Both the position numbers and the translations under genes were made by a program. Under the pieces are notes generated by a model. It saw nothing but the letters and a program-made list of their open reading frames with translations. It ran no database searches and was not told the origin of the DNA. From contig NZ_JASZYG010000011.1 of NCBI RefSeq assembly GCF_030317105.1, forward strand, positions 116,128 to 180,127: a DNA stretch of 64,000 nucleotides, in the 5' to 3' direction. Below are positions 26,861 through 35,482 of the stretch, in pieces (position 1 is the stretch's first letter; every line of letters starts with the position of its first letter). Source of the DNA: Variovorax brevis (GTDB lineage Bacteria; Pseudomonadota; Gammaproteobacteria; Burkholderiales; Burkholderiaceae_C).

Positions 26861-28794
26861 GGGTCTTCCGCACTTTGTGTGACGCGGATGTGGCGTGTGC
26901 ATCTGTGCATCCGTGATCGGCGAGGAATATTCAAAGGGCTCAGGTCTCCGTAACTGGCACGGGCCGGTCCTTTGGCTATCCAATCCGCGAGCGCAGGCGG
27001 TTCGGCGGTTCGTGCACAGTCGCCGGTCTTATCGATGGGCCGCGGTCGGCAATATCGATGCACGCGTTCGTGCGTCAGTTCTGGCCCAGAACTCGCAGCC
27101 GTAGCAACTCGACGCTTGCCCGTCCGTACATCTCGCGCTTGAGGAACTTCAAGCGGTTGACATGGCCCTCCGTCTGGCCGTTGCTCCACGGCAGCGTGAA
27201 GGCCGCCCGCACGGCGGCTAGGTCGTTGCGCAAGCTCTTCGCGAAACTTCGCATCTCGGGCGCGCTGCACTTCGACAAACGCTCAAGCCAACGATCGAAC
27301 TCCCGAGGACGGCGCCGGTGCATGAGTCCAAGGAACTCACGCGCAAGGCTGCGGACCTCGGCGACCACCGGTTCGATCTTGCACAGCGCCTGCACGAACC
27401 GCTCGTGATCAACATGCTTGGGCTCTTTGAATGCCAGCTTTCTCCATCCCACCAGCCAGCCGAATGCGCGCCGGGCCGACGGAGATGGCAGGGTGCGTAC
27501 AGGAGCGACGGCCGACGCGGGCTTGCCCTGCGGAGACAGCAGGCGCGCGACGCAGCCGAGCACAGTGGCGCGACAGCCGGTATAGCCCCGCTGCCGGACT
27601 TCCTGCCAGATCAGCGTCGGACAGTGGCAGCCTTGGGCAATCCGCTCCTCGATATAGCGCCGGTGGGCATCCAACGGGGTTGGACCCCGCGCCCTCGGTG
27701 CGCGCTCCGGAAAGGCGCTGCTGGTGACGAACTTGCGCACGGTTCGATAGTCGATCGACAGTTCGCGCGCGATGCCTTTCACGGTGCCGCCCTGGGTGCG
27801 CAGCGTCATCACCTTCTCGTACAACGCCAGACGTGCGGCACGCCGGTCATCACTCAGGCGCTGCCATCCGCGAAGTCCAGCGCCTCGCGGCAACCCCTGA
27901 CGCCCCAGTGTCACACCGCCAACGGTGACCTGCTGCGCCGCCTGGCGCAGTTGCGGTCCCAGTCGATGCAGCATTCTTTCGACGTTGTCGCGCAGATTGC
28001 TCAGCAGATGCCAGCGGTCAGAGACCTGGGTGGCTGCCGGGAGTGCAATGTCTGCGGCCTCGGAGTAGGCCCCAGCCCGATCCCGGGCGACGACCCGAAT
28101 AGAGGGATTGGCACGCATCCAGGCGGCCACTGCAGTCGCTTCACGCCCGGCGAAAACCTCGATCGGCTCGCGACGTTCCAGATCGACGACGATGGTCCCG
28201 TAGTGGTGACCCTTGGCAATCGCCCAGTCGTCGATGCCAACGATTCGAGGGAGGTGCTTGCGTCGGGTCACAGCCGATCGGCGCAGCTCCCGCAACACGG
28301 TGTCAGCACTGGTGCTCAAACCCAACTCGGCGGCGAGCCTCCTGGCCGCCTCACCACCCAGGGCATGACCCAGTGCATGCAAGGCCCGAGCATGTGATCG
28401 GGTGCGACGTTGATGCCGGCCCGCCAACGCGTGGATATCCTCGGCGAATGTTCGACGGGGACAGTCATTGTTCAGGCACTTGAAGCGCCGCGTTTCGACA
28501 GAGAGCACGACCTGCTCGTCAAGGACGGGGCGCTCCGCGAGTTGGCGACAGTAGCTTCCGTGCAGACGACCGCTCCAGCACCGGCAGGTCGGACATGGCG
28601 CGGCGCGCACGGTACTGCGCGCCTGCACCACCAGATACCCTCGCCGATTGATGCAGCCGACGACGCGCTTGCCCACCCGAGCGAGAACGCGATCGATTAC
28701 ACCGATACCACTGGCCATGTTGCCCAGAGATGAGGTCGACCGGAGACGCAATCAAGCCCTCCCACTTGGGCTTCACACAAAGTGCGGAAGACCC
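26861..28794 (-). mobile_element. ISL3-family insertion sequence
   Basis: A 1934-bp element bounded by perfect 22-bp terminal inverted repeats: 26861-26882 (beginning GGGTCTTCC, ending TTGTGTGA) and 28773-28794 (the exact reverse complement). One transposase gene on the - strand fills most of it. The eight bases flanking each end (ACATTTGC and AGACTTAC) are not a direct repeat, so the usual 8-bp target duplication is absent; recombination between IS copies or later deletion may have removed it. Confidence 0.85.
27075..28718 (-). CDS. ISL3-family transposase
   Basis: A roughly 547-residue DDE transposase. The N-terminal zinc-binding region has CPTC and CLNNDCPRRTF; the catalytic core shows IVGIDDWAIAKGHHYGT (first Asp), VARDRAGAY (second Asp) and the C-terminal helix with WSNGQTEGHVNRLKF (Glu). 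A helix-turn-helix (GTVKGIARELSIDYRTVRKF) interrupts the core, as in this family. I start at the ATG at 28718; the frame is open to 28751. Length and motifs are intact, so it is probably functional. Confidence 0.9.
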   Translation of the reverse strand: MASGIGVIDRVLARVGKRVVGCINRRGYLVVQARSTVRAAPCPTCRCWSGRLHGSYCRQLAERPVLDEQVVLSVETRRFKCLNNDCPRRTFAEDIHALAGRHQRRTRSHARALHALGHALGGEAARRLAAELGLSTSADTVLRELRRSAVTRRKHLPRIVGIDDWAIAKGHHYGTIVVDLERREPIEVFAGREATAVAAWMRANPSIRVVARDRAGAYSEAADIALPAATQVSDRWHLLSNLRDNVERMLHRLGPQLRQAAQQVTVGGVTLGRQGLPRGAGLRGWQRLSDDRRAARLALYEKVMTLRTQGGTVKGIARELSIDYRTVRKFVTSSAFPERAPRARGPTPLDAHRRYIEERIAQGCHCPTLIWQEVRQRGYTGCRATVLGCVARLLSPQGKPASAVAPVRTLPSPSARRAFGWLVGWRKLAFKEPKHVDHERFVQALCKIEPVVAEVRSLAREFLGLMHRRRPREFDRWLERLSKCSAPEMRSFAKSLRNDLAAVRAAFTLPWSNGQTEGHVNRLKFLKREMYGRASVELLRLRVLGQN

Positions 28795-29376
28795 AGACTT
28801 ACTTTCTTCTACGGCTGAAGGCAGCAGGCCCAACTCCCCGTCTGCGACTACGCCGGCAACTCGAAGCGTCGGCCTCTTGCTTGCATTCCTCGCGAGAGCA
28901 CTTGGCGGGAAGAATAGTTCGCCAGGAGCAATAGTTGCGCGAGTCATCGACGCGACGCCCGCCGGCCCTGCCTCTAGCGCCTGAACCTCGACTGCACGTC
29001 CAGCACGAAATCGTTTTCTTTTGTACCTCCACGCGCGCACCCTGTTTGTGCACAGAGGTCCCGAAAAGGGCGATGCGACTCACTCGGTTGGATGGATTTC
29101 CATTGATAGAACGAGTCAGCAATGACGTCGCTGGCGAGTTCTCCATGCAGCAAGTTTTGCGCCGAAATCGTGCGCAACCCACTACTACTTAAGGCAGATG
29201 CACATCTTCGTCAGCGACGTGCAGACTCGCGCCCTCGCTTCAAAGTGAACGATCACACCGAAGAAGTCTCCGGACTTCAGCGGGGGGGTGACTCGTCGCA
29301 AAAAAGCCCGTGCCAGAGAAGTCTCTGCCGCCTTGACTGAAGGCGACGCGTATCAACGGACATCGATGTAGAAGTC
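28795..29376. other. Leader region of the toxin operon, no gene seen
   Basis: About 580 bases between the IS and the first toxin gene. No frame on either strand has a start, ribosome binding site and recognisable homology. The last 115 bases contain the repeated GAAGTC motif described separately. I could not identify a convincing -35/-10 pair by eye; TTGACT at 29333 is a candidate -35 without a good -10 partner. Confidence 0.5.
28797..28813. repeat. Inverted partner of the 26784 repeat
   Basis: ACTTACTTTCTTCTACG, read on the opposite strand, matches 26784-26800 at 14 of 17 positions and starts two bases after the right IS terminus. The pair brackets the IS and suggests an outer, degraded element end. 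Confidence 0.4.
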
Positions 29377-29382
29377 ATGACT
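29263..29382 (+). promoter_or_regulatory. Triplicated GAAGTC motif before the toxin operon
   Basis: GAAGTC occurs at 29263, 29318 and 29371. The first is in a perfect hairpin GAAGTC-TCCG-GACTTC (29263-29278), the second in CAGAGA-AG-TCTCTG (29314-29327), and the third leads into the 10-base palindrome AGTCATGACT (29373-29382) that covers the start codon of the first gene. Three related dyads in 120 bases look like operator sites for a repressor or sensor. Confidence 0.45.
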
Positions 29383-30420
29383 GCGTCACGTGATCCAGCA
29401 ATGGTTGTCGGGGCCGAAGCAATCGGCGGTGCGCGGTTCACCAGCGACGATGGCGACAAGATCCGCGACTACGTGAACTATGGGTCGAGTCTGCCCGTGA
29501 TCCTGCAGGCCGTCGAGGTGTTCGTCGGCTACAAGCGCGCCGGCGTCGCGGGATTGGAGCCTGTCGACCTGCAAGGCCTCTTCGGGCAGATCTGCCAGAA
29601 CTGCGACGCCTGGGAACCCGCCAGGGACATGATCAGCCGGCAGACGGCAACGCTGATGTCGATCTCCGACAGCGTGGTTCCCTCGGGAGAAGCGCTCATC
29701 AAGGCCATCCAGGCAATGCCGCTCTGCGAGAGGATCCGCGCCACGGTCGGCACCGACCTCATCAACCTTCCGCCCCTCCAGATTCCGGATGAGCCCCTGG
29801 GCGCGGCGGACGCGCAGGCGAAGAGTCCGCTGGCGGCGCAGTTGGCCAGCCTGCGGGAGACCAACCGCGGACAGGCCGACGACACCGAGGAAGCCATGCG
29901 CCTGGTGGAGAGCTTCCGTGGAGGCGTCCAGGTGCTGGAGCCGGTGGTGGCGGGCAAGCGGGTGGCCATCAAGAACTCCAGCCTGGAGAAGGTCGGCAAC
30001 GAGGTCACGGTGGAACCGACGATCGCGGCCTTGCAGCGCGAGTACGACCGCGCCGTGCAGGCCAGTGGCCCGGGCACGGCCATCGCCGTGGCCAAGCGCG
30101 CGGAACTGGACGCGGCGATCCAGACGCTCAAGAGCCAGATGGACGTCTACCGCGGCAGGCAACGGGTGACCTACACGATGGGCCGCCTGTTCGTTCACTT
30201 CACCGAACTGGGCCTGGTGATGCTCGACGCCGAAACGGCGCTGGGCCATCTCTGGCTCGCTTGGCGAGAGGCCGGCACGGCGCTGGAGAACGCCGGCGAG
30301 CGCTTCGAAAGCATCGACAGCAGCAGGAAGCTCCTGGGTTTTCTCAGCGACTTCCAGACGGTGATCAACAACTGGAAGCTCGTTCAGAACAGGGCGGCGG
30401 AGCTCCATGGGATCTTTTGA
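29377..30420 (+). CDS. XaxA-like alpha-pore-forming toxin paralogue without membrane hairpin
   Basis: A 347-residue, mostly helical protein related to the next gene product. Shared features: the N-terminal RDYVNYGSSLP and VGYKRAGVAGLEPVDLQ region, then the C-terminal TELGLVMLDAETALGHL with FLSDFQTVINNWKLV. Between them, where XaxA has a coiled coil interrupted by a hydrophobic hairpin, this protein has only hydrophilic coiled coil (LQREYDRAVQASGPGTAIAV then KRAELDAAIQTLKSQ). It therefore cannot insert like XaxA and may be a soluble or regulatory third subunit, similar in logic to the hydrophilic component of tripartite alpha-PFTs. No signal peptide. It is first in the operon, 27 bases before xaxA. 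Confidence 0.7.
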   Translation: MTASRDPAMVVGAEAIGGARFTSDDGDKIRDYVNYGSSLPVILQAVEVFVGYKRAGVAGLEPVDLQGLFGQICQNCDAWEPARDMISRQTATLMSISDSVVPSGEALIKAIQAMPLCERIRATVGTDLINLPPLQIPDEPLGAADAQAKSPLAAQLASLRETNRGQADDTEEAMRLVESFRGGVQVLEPVVAGKRVAIKNSSLEKVGNEVTVEPTIAALQREYDRAVQASGPGTAIAVAKRAELDAAIQTLKSQMDVYRGRQRVTYTMGRLFVHFTELGLVMLDAETALGHLWLAWREAGTALENAGERFESIDSSRKLLGFLSDFQTVINNWKLVQNRAAELHGIF

Positions 30421-30447
30421 ACTTCACTCAACACAGGAGTAGACAAC

Positions 30448-31665
30448 ATGGCTCAAGCACAGGTGGTACCCGAAAGAACCATCCAGCCCAGCGAGGTCGC
30501 GACCACGGCCTTGAAACTGCTCACGGCCACCGAAACGGGTGTGGCAAGACCAGGCGGGATCTTCACCAAGGAAGACCTGATCAACATCAAGCTCTACGCC
30601 AAGAAGGGCCTGAGCCTGCCGCAGAAGCAGCCCGAGGTCGAGGGCTACATCGGCTACCAATCCAGCGGCATCGCGGGCCTGGAGCCGCCGGAGATCACGG
30701 ACCTGTTCCAGCAGATCGGCAAGCATTGCCTGGGTTGGGACGGCGTGCAGCAGTCCGTGGTCGACCAGGGCATCGAGCTCAAGGGATTTTCCGGGCGCTT
30801 CGTGACCACGGGCGAAGGGCTCCTGGGCAACATCAAGGAATGGCCCTTCGGCAAGCGTGTGCTGAAGACGCTGGGTGACGTCTCCGGCGAAAAGCTCGAG
30901 GACATCACCTACGGACCCGAGGACAAGGAGATCGCGCAGGCCCTGGGCGAGATCCTGGACCTGATGCGCAAGGACGTCGACCTGCAACAGGCCAAGACCC
31001 TCGCGGTGAAGAAGGGCGTCAGCGACTACCGCATCGTGCTCGTGGGCGGCAAGCTGTCGACCGGCATGGAAACCCCCGGACTGGAGCCCCAGGTCGCCCG
31101 CAAGCGCAAGACCATGGTGGACAACAAGCTGACGGAAACGATCAAGGCGGACGAGGATTCCCTGAATGAAAAAGAAGGGCGCATCACCCAGCTCAAGAAG
31201 GACTACGACAAGTACGTCGGGCTCGCCTTCACGGGTGCCGCGGGCGGCATCATCGGCCTGGCGATCACCGGCGGCATCTTCGGCGCCAAGGCCGAGGCGG
31301 CGCGCAAGGAACGCAACCAGCTGATCGACGAGGTTCGCGCCCTGAAGGAAAAAGTGACCAGCGCGAGGAAGCTCCAGAAGGCGATCGAGACGCTGTCGCT
31401 CGACTTCAGCGACATCGGCACGCGCATGCTCGACGCCGAAACCGCGATGGGGCACCTCGAGTACATGTGGTCGTCGATCCTCAGCCTGATCGAGAACTCC
31501 CAGAACGAATGGAAGAACATCGACAACGGGATGAAGATGAGCACGTTCATCACGTCCTTCCAGAGCGTCGTCAACCCCTGGAAGACGGTGGGCGACTTGT
31601 CCGGCGACCTCATGAAGATCATCGATGAGGGACTGGCCGAATACAAGCAGCGGTACGGGTCCTGA
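30448..31665 (+). CDS. xaxA: Alpha-xenorhabdolysin-family binary toxin subunit A (XaxA)
   Basis: A 405-residue protein, the normal size for XaxA. The N-terminal region has GGIFTKEDLINIKLYAKKGL and YIGYQSSGIAGLEPPEI; a long helix leads to the hydrophobic hairpin LAFTGAAGGIIGLAITGGIF at about residues 259-280, then another coiled coil (KERNQLIDEVRALKEKV) and the C-terminal bundle (TRMLDAETAMGHLEYMW, FQSVVNPWKTVG). XaxA and XaxB form a ClyA-type alpha-helical pore; in the Xenorhabdus toxin, XaxA and XaxB heterodimers build the oligomer. Like known members it has no signal peptide. AGGAG precedes the ATG. The adjacent xaxB supports the call. Confidence 0.88.
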   Translation: MAQAQVVPERTIQPSEVATTALKLLTATETGVARPGGIFTKEDLINIKLYAKKGLSLPQKQPEVEGYIGYQSSGIAGLEPPEITDLFQQIGKHCLGWDGVQQSVVDQGIELKGFSGRFVTTGEGLLGNIKEWPFGKRVLKTLGDVSGEKLEDITYGPEDKEIAQALGEILDLMRKDVDLQQAKTLAVKKGVSDYRIVLVGGKLSTGMETPGLEPQVARKRKTMVDNKLTETIKADEDSLNEKEGRITQLKKDYDKYVGLAFTGAAGGIIGLAITGGIFGAKAEAARKERNQLIDEVRALKEKVTSARKLQKAIETLSLDFSDIGTRMLDAETAMGHLEYMWSSILSLIENSQNEWKNIDNGMKMSTFITSFQSVVNPWKTVGDLSGDLMKIIDEGLAEYKQRYGS

Positions 31666-31707
31666 GGGCGCCGCTGAACAAGACGCCCAACACCAAGGAG
31701 ATTGAAC

Positions 31708-32751
31708 ATGTCAAATGTCACGCCCATCGCGACAGCGGTGACCAGCTATGCCGAGCCGGACTTCAACCTGATCGTGCAATCCACCAAGGACATCTCGCGG
31801 CTGGCCGTCTTCCAGACGGACAAGATGATGGCCGTCATGGACAAAGCGCAACGCGCGTCCGGTTATGCACTCGGCCTGGACAAGGCCTTGGGGGACCAAC
31901 TGGTGGCCGTGTCGACCAAGGCGCAGAGCCTCGATTTCTCGGAGATCTTCAGCCAGATCGAAGAGATCGACGGTGAAATCGCCAAGGGCAAGCTTTCGCC
32001 TTCCGAGGTCAAGGCCGCCAAGGAAGCGCGCGAGGAGCAGGAAGGACTGTTCGCCCAGCGAATCGTCGATCTCAAGGCGACATTGCGGGGGGCCGCATCC
32101 CAGTTGAACCAGAAGGCGGCCGAGGTGCGCGGCGTCGTCCTGGCCGAACGCACGCAGGAGACCTTGACGCAGCAGGAACAACGCCGGCCGGAACTGGTGA
32201 AGGCCATTGCGGACAAGCGGGACGAGTGGAAGAGCCTCGACGCCGACCGCAAGAAGATCATCGATGCGCAGGACGTGATCCGGGCGCGGGGTCTCATCGA
32301 CATCTACAAGGACTACATCCCCAAGGACCTGGAGAAGGTCGACCTGAAGAAGCCGGAAGCCGAGGCGATCCGCCTGGGTGTGGAGTTGCTGAAGAAGATC
32401 ATGGGCGAGGTCTCGGAAGGCTTCAAGTACTCGGACCTCGCCGACCAGCGCAAGGTGTTCGACGGCAAGATCGAACAGCTCGATCGCGACATCCAGGGGC
32501 TGGTGGCCGAGCAGCGCGCGAATGACGCGCTGATCAGCGATCTCTCGGCCGTGATGGCCATCGACGCAAAGAGGAACGACCTGGTGGGCGAGGCCAACAA
32601 GGTGCCGGTGGCGCTGACCGGCTTCGCCGCCGAACTCGACGCGCTCAACGGGCCCGCGGTGACCGAGGCCAGCGTCAGCAAGGTCATGCGCTCCATCACG
32701 ACCTATACGGCGAACTGCCTGGATGCGCGCAACCGCGTCGTCATCACCTGA
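31708..32751 (+). CDS. xaxB: Alpha-xenorhabdolysin-family binary toxin subunit B (XaxB)
   Basis: A 347-residue, almost entirely helical protein matching XaxB in size, order and character: an N-terminal DFNLIVQSTKDISRLAVFQ, long amphipathic coiled coils (SEVKAAKEAREEQEGLFAQ, EQRRPELVKAIADKRDEW), a middle KDYIPKDLEKVDL element where the XaxB head region lies, and a C-terminal TYTANCLDARNRVV. ATG 31708 has AAGGAG seven bases upstream; the in-frame TTG at 31702 overlaps it. It is the obligate partner of XaxA in the binary pore. Gap to xaxA is 42 bases. Confidence 0.82.
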   Translation: MSNVTPIATAVTSYAEPDFNLIVQSTKDISRLAVFQTDKMMAVMDKAQRASGYALGLDKALGDQLVAVSTKAQSLDFSEIFSQIEEIDGEIAKGKLSPSEVKAAKEAREEQEGLFAQRIVDLKATLRGAASQLNQKAAEVRGVVLAERTQETLTQQEQRRPELVKAIADKRDEWKSLDADRKKIIDAQDVIRARGLIDIYKDYIPKDLEKVDLKKPEAEAIRLGVELLKKIMGEVSEGFKYSDLADQRKVFDGKIEQLDRDIQGLVAEQRANDALISDLSAVMAIDAKRNDLVGEANKVPVALTGFAAELDALNGPAVTEASVSKVMRSITTYTANCLDARNRVVIT

Positions 32752-32788
32752 AGTCCAGCACCCCACAGTCGACAGAAAGGAAAGAGAC

Positions 32789-34177
32789 ATGACACCCGAT
32801 CAGGAAAAGAGCGTGCTCGCAACCCTCTACGACCGCCTCTACGACGCGTTGACCTACGTTCCCGGCGGCGGCAAGACGGGCGACTTCGACAAGGCCACGA
32901 CGCTCTTGCAGATGACGAAGAACTACGTGCTCAACCCCGCCGACTTCCGCAACGCGATCAGTTCAATCAATCCCGCGGGCACGCAGACGACGGCCTACGC
33001 GTTCTCCGCGATGGTCGATGCCGTGCCCGCCGTGGGCCCGGAATGGGCGGACTCCGGCAAGAAGGTCTCCCTCACCTTCAAGGGCATCGTCGACGGCGCC
33101 AACGCGGAGAACAAGGAAGACCCCGAGGCCAGGACTTTGTATGACAAGGCCTATGCCTTCCTGAACGCGACCACGTCGATCCCCAATGTCGTGGGGCCGC
33201 CGACCGTGTCATCCGGGCCTTCGCCCATCGCACTGAGCTATGACCAGAACCAGACGGCCTACGTCAATGCCATCGGGGGCTACCGGCTCGCCTACAACGG
33301 CTACGACCTCAGCAAGATCGACGACCAGCGCAAGTGGCAGGCGGTGGCACCGGGCTTGCAGAACACGGTCGACCAGTCCTGGAACAAGTGGGTGCGCGAA
33401 GGAAAGCAGAACGTCGAAACGGCCGAGAACCTCTTGCGCACCAGCATCAACAACGCGATTTCCGCCGCGATCCGGCAGGCGCAGGACGGGATGGGCGACC
33501 AGAATGCCATGGCCGCACTGACCGGCACCGGGGACAAGTGGTTTCTCTCCCATGCCATGCCGACCAACTGGTGCGAGCCGACCTGCCGGGGCTCGCAACT
33601 GACGCTCTCCAGCAAGTCCCTGGCGACCCAGAGCAGCGAGCAGGCCACCGAGTATTCGAGCCATTCCAAGGGCATCTTCTGGTGGGGAAGCCGCTCGACA
33701 AACGGCAAGACCGAAGGCGAATCCACGAGCATGCAGGCCAGCGAGTTCGAACTGACAGCCGAACTCATCATCGTGCGGATCAGGCGCCCGTGGCTCAACA
33801 ACGTGCTGTTCTCGATGACGGACTGGTCGGCCAAAGGCATTGCCCCGAACGGCATCTCCAACGGTCAGCTCAAGGGCAATGAGAGCGCCATGCTCCCGTT
33901 GATTCCGACGGCCTTCATCGTCGCGAAGGACGTGACCATCAAGGCCAACTTCACGGACCAGGATACGAAGCGCTTCTCCTCCGAGAAGACCGACGAATCC
34001 TCCTGGGGTTGGGGCTGGGGGCCCTTCAGCGGCGGGGGAACGTACTTCAAGAACAAGGAAAAGGGCGACACCTTCAAGTCGACCTTCTCCAACGGCGTGC
34101 TGAAGCTGCCGGGCCTGCAAGTGGTGGCATGGGTCAGCAGCATCACGCCGCCCTCGCCACCGAAGGCCGCCAAGTAA
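32789..34177 (+). CDS. Uncharacterised operon protein, paralogue of the next gene
   Basis: A 462-residue protein with no signal peptide and no family I can name with confidence. Residues about 1-150 are mixed helix; the centre and C-terminus look beta-rich. It shares with the product at 34199 an ordered set of motifs: NWCEPTCRGSQLTL, then ELIIVRIRRPWLNNVLFSMTDW, MLPLIPTAFIVAKDVTI, and the closing LPGLQVVAWVSSITPPSP. A serine/glycine/tryptophan-rich insert (SSWGWGWGPFSGGG) may form a loop or membrane-active hairpin. It lacks the extra C-terminal domain of its paralogue. AGGAAAGAGAC precedes the ATG. Position after xaxB suggests an auxiliary toxin or targeting component. Confidence 0.7.
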   Translation: MTPDQEKSVLATLYDRLYDALTYVPGGGKTGDFDKATTLLQMTKNYVLNPADFRNAISSINPAGTQTTAYAFSAMVDAVPAVGPEWADSGKKVSLTFKGIVDGANAENKEDPEARTLYDKAYAFLNATTSIPNVVGPPTVSSGPSPIALSYDQNQTAYVNAIGGYRLAYNGYDLSKIDDQRKWQAVAPGLQNTVDQSWNKWVREGKQNVETAENLLRTSINNAISAAIRQAQDGMGDQNAMAALTGTGDKWFLSHAMPTNWCEPTCRGSQLTLSSKSLATQSSEQATEYSSHSKGIFWWGSRSTNGKTEGESTSMQASEFELTAELIIVRIRRPWLNNVLFSMTDWSAKGIAPNGISNGQLKGNESAMLPLIPTAFIVAKDVTIKANFTDQDTKRFSSEKTDESSWGWGWGPFSGGGTYFKNKEKGDTFKSTFSNGVLKLPGLQVVAWVSSITPPSPPKAAK

Positions 34178-34198
34178 GCCGGCGCGGACCGCAGCGCC

Positions 34199-35452
34199 AT
34201 GGCGATGCTCGACTCCATTGCGGCGTCGCTGGAAAGCGCCGTCCGCGAATCGGCCCCGCCGACGCGCGGTGTCGCCGTCCGCACGGCCAGGCCCGTCCTG
34301 CAGCTCAACCGCTTTCCGGTCACGCTCGATCCGGCCCAGTACCGGAATGCGCGTTCAGGCAGCCGACCCGGTGGCGACCTCAATCCCCTGTTCGCGTTTC
34401 GCGAACTCGTCGATGTGATGCCCGCTTTCACGCGCAACTACTCGGGGTCTGTCGGATCGATCGAGAAGATCTACGAGGCGCTGCTCACGGGCGCTTCGGT
34501 GGACGGCGATGCCCCCTTTGCGGCCAGCGTCGTGGGCGAGGCGAGGCAGCGCTTTGCGTCGGAGACCTTTGCCCGGTCGGACGGCATCGCAGGCGTTTGG
34601 CGACCCGTCTATGCGACGCCCGACGACTGGTGCGACGCCGGCCCGGAGCGCTTCCAGAGCATCGACATCGACCTCGATGCCCTGGCCACCGACCAGAGTG
34701 CGTTCGCGACCATCGGCAGCGACGAAGGACTGGAACTGCGCGTGGGGTCCGATCCGGCGACCGGGAGCGGGAGCACCGGCACGAAGGTGCGCAATGTCCG
34801 CATCGAATACCTGCTCGTGGGACTGCGCAGGTCGTGGCTGCACCCGCTGCTGTTCGAAACCAGCGACTGGTTCCTGTCGGGCCAGGATGCCGGCTTCTGT
34901 TCCTCGGGCGACCTGGGCGTGAATGACGGCGTGCTGCCACTGGTCACCAACGGCTTGCTGCTGGGCAGGAACATCGATGTCTCGGCGGACTGGAGCGCTG
35001 CCGACGCCTCCAGGCTGAACCGTGCGAAGTCCGACGGAAAGCCTGTATCGCTCGGGCCGTTCCTGCTGTCTTCGCCCGGCGTGGCGGACTCGACGCTGCA
35101 AGTGATCGGCTGGACCAGCGACCTGGTGCCGTTCTCGCCCAAGATGACGAAGAACAAGGCGGGGTCGATCCACGTCGACAACATGGGCGGCTTCGCCGTG
35201 CGCTTTTCCGTTGAATGGAACGAAGGCGCCACGCGCCACGAACAGCACTCCGGCACCTTCCCGGTCATGGCGGCCAAGGAAATCGGCTTGCCCGTCAACG
35301 CGACCAAGATCCTCGTGACGATCGACGTCATGACGGCGCCATGGCCCCTCGAAACGTGGAAGACCGTCTCAGCGCTGCCTTTCGACAAGCCGGTGGTGAA
35401 GAAGTACGTGCTGTCGGGCGTCACGCTGAATCCCGTCCTCAAGGAAGCATGA
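34199..35452 (+). CDS. Uncharacterised operon protein with cytolysin-domain-4-like C-terminus
   Basis: A 417-residue protein. Its middle repeats the paralogue motifs (DDWCDAGPERFQSIDI, EYLLVGLRRSWLHPLLFETS, VLPLVTNGLLLGRNIDV, STLQVIGWTSDLVPFSP). The last 95 residues form an added module: MGGFAVRFSVEWNEG, then HSGTFPVMAAKEIGLPVNAT, then WPLETWKTV and KKYVLSGVTLNP. In order and spacing this resembles domain 4, the membrane-binding beta-sandwich of cholesterol-dependent cytolysins, with WPLETWKT where the Trp-rich undecapeptide lies. That is my pattern reading, not a database hit. It would supply host-membrane binding. The start has no clear Shine-Dalgarno and follows the upstream stop by 21 bases. 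Confidence 0.68.
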   Translation: MAMLDSIAASLESAVRESAPPTRGVAVRTARPVLQLNRFPVTLDPAQYRNARSGSRPGGDLNPLFAFRELVDVMPAFTRNYSGSVGSIEKIYEALLTGASVDGDAPFAASVVGEARQRFASETFARSDGIAGVWRPVYATPDDWCDAGPERFQSIDIDLDALATDQSAFATIGSDEGLELRVGSDPATGSGSTGTKVRNVRIEYLLVGLRRSWLHPLLFETSDWFLSGQDAGFCSSGDLGVNDGVLPLVTNGLLLGRNIDVSADWSAADASRLNRAKSDGKPVSLGPFLLSSPGVADSTLQVIGWTSDLVPFSPKMTKNKAGSIHVDNMGGFAVRFSVEWNEGATRHEQHSGTFPVMAAKEIGLPVNATKILVTIDVMTAPWPLETWKTVSALPFDKPVVKKYVLSGVTLNPVLKEA

Positions 35453-35482
35453 CTCGCTCGATGAGCGAAAGGAGCATCAATC

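Noticed and set aside
27318..28397. A 359-residue + strand frame inside the IS
   Set aside because: Antisense shadow of the transposase; no homology or ribosome binding site.
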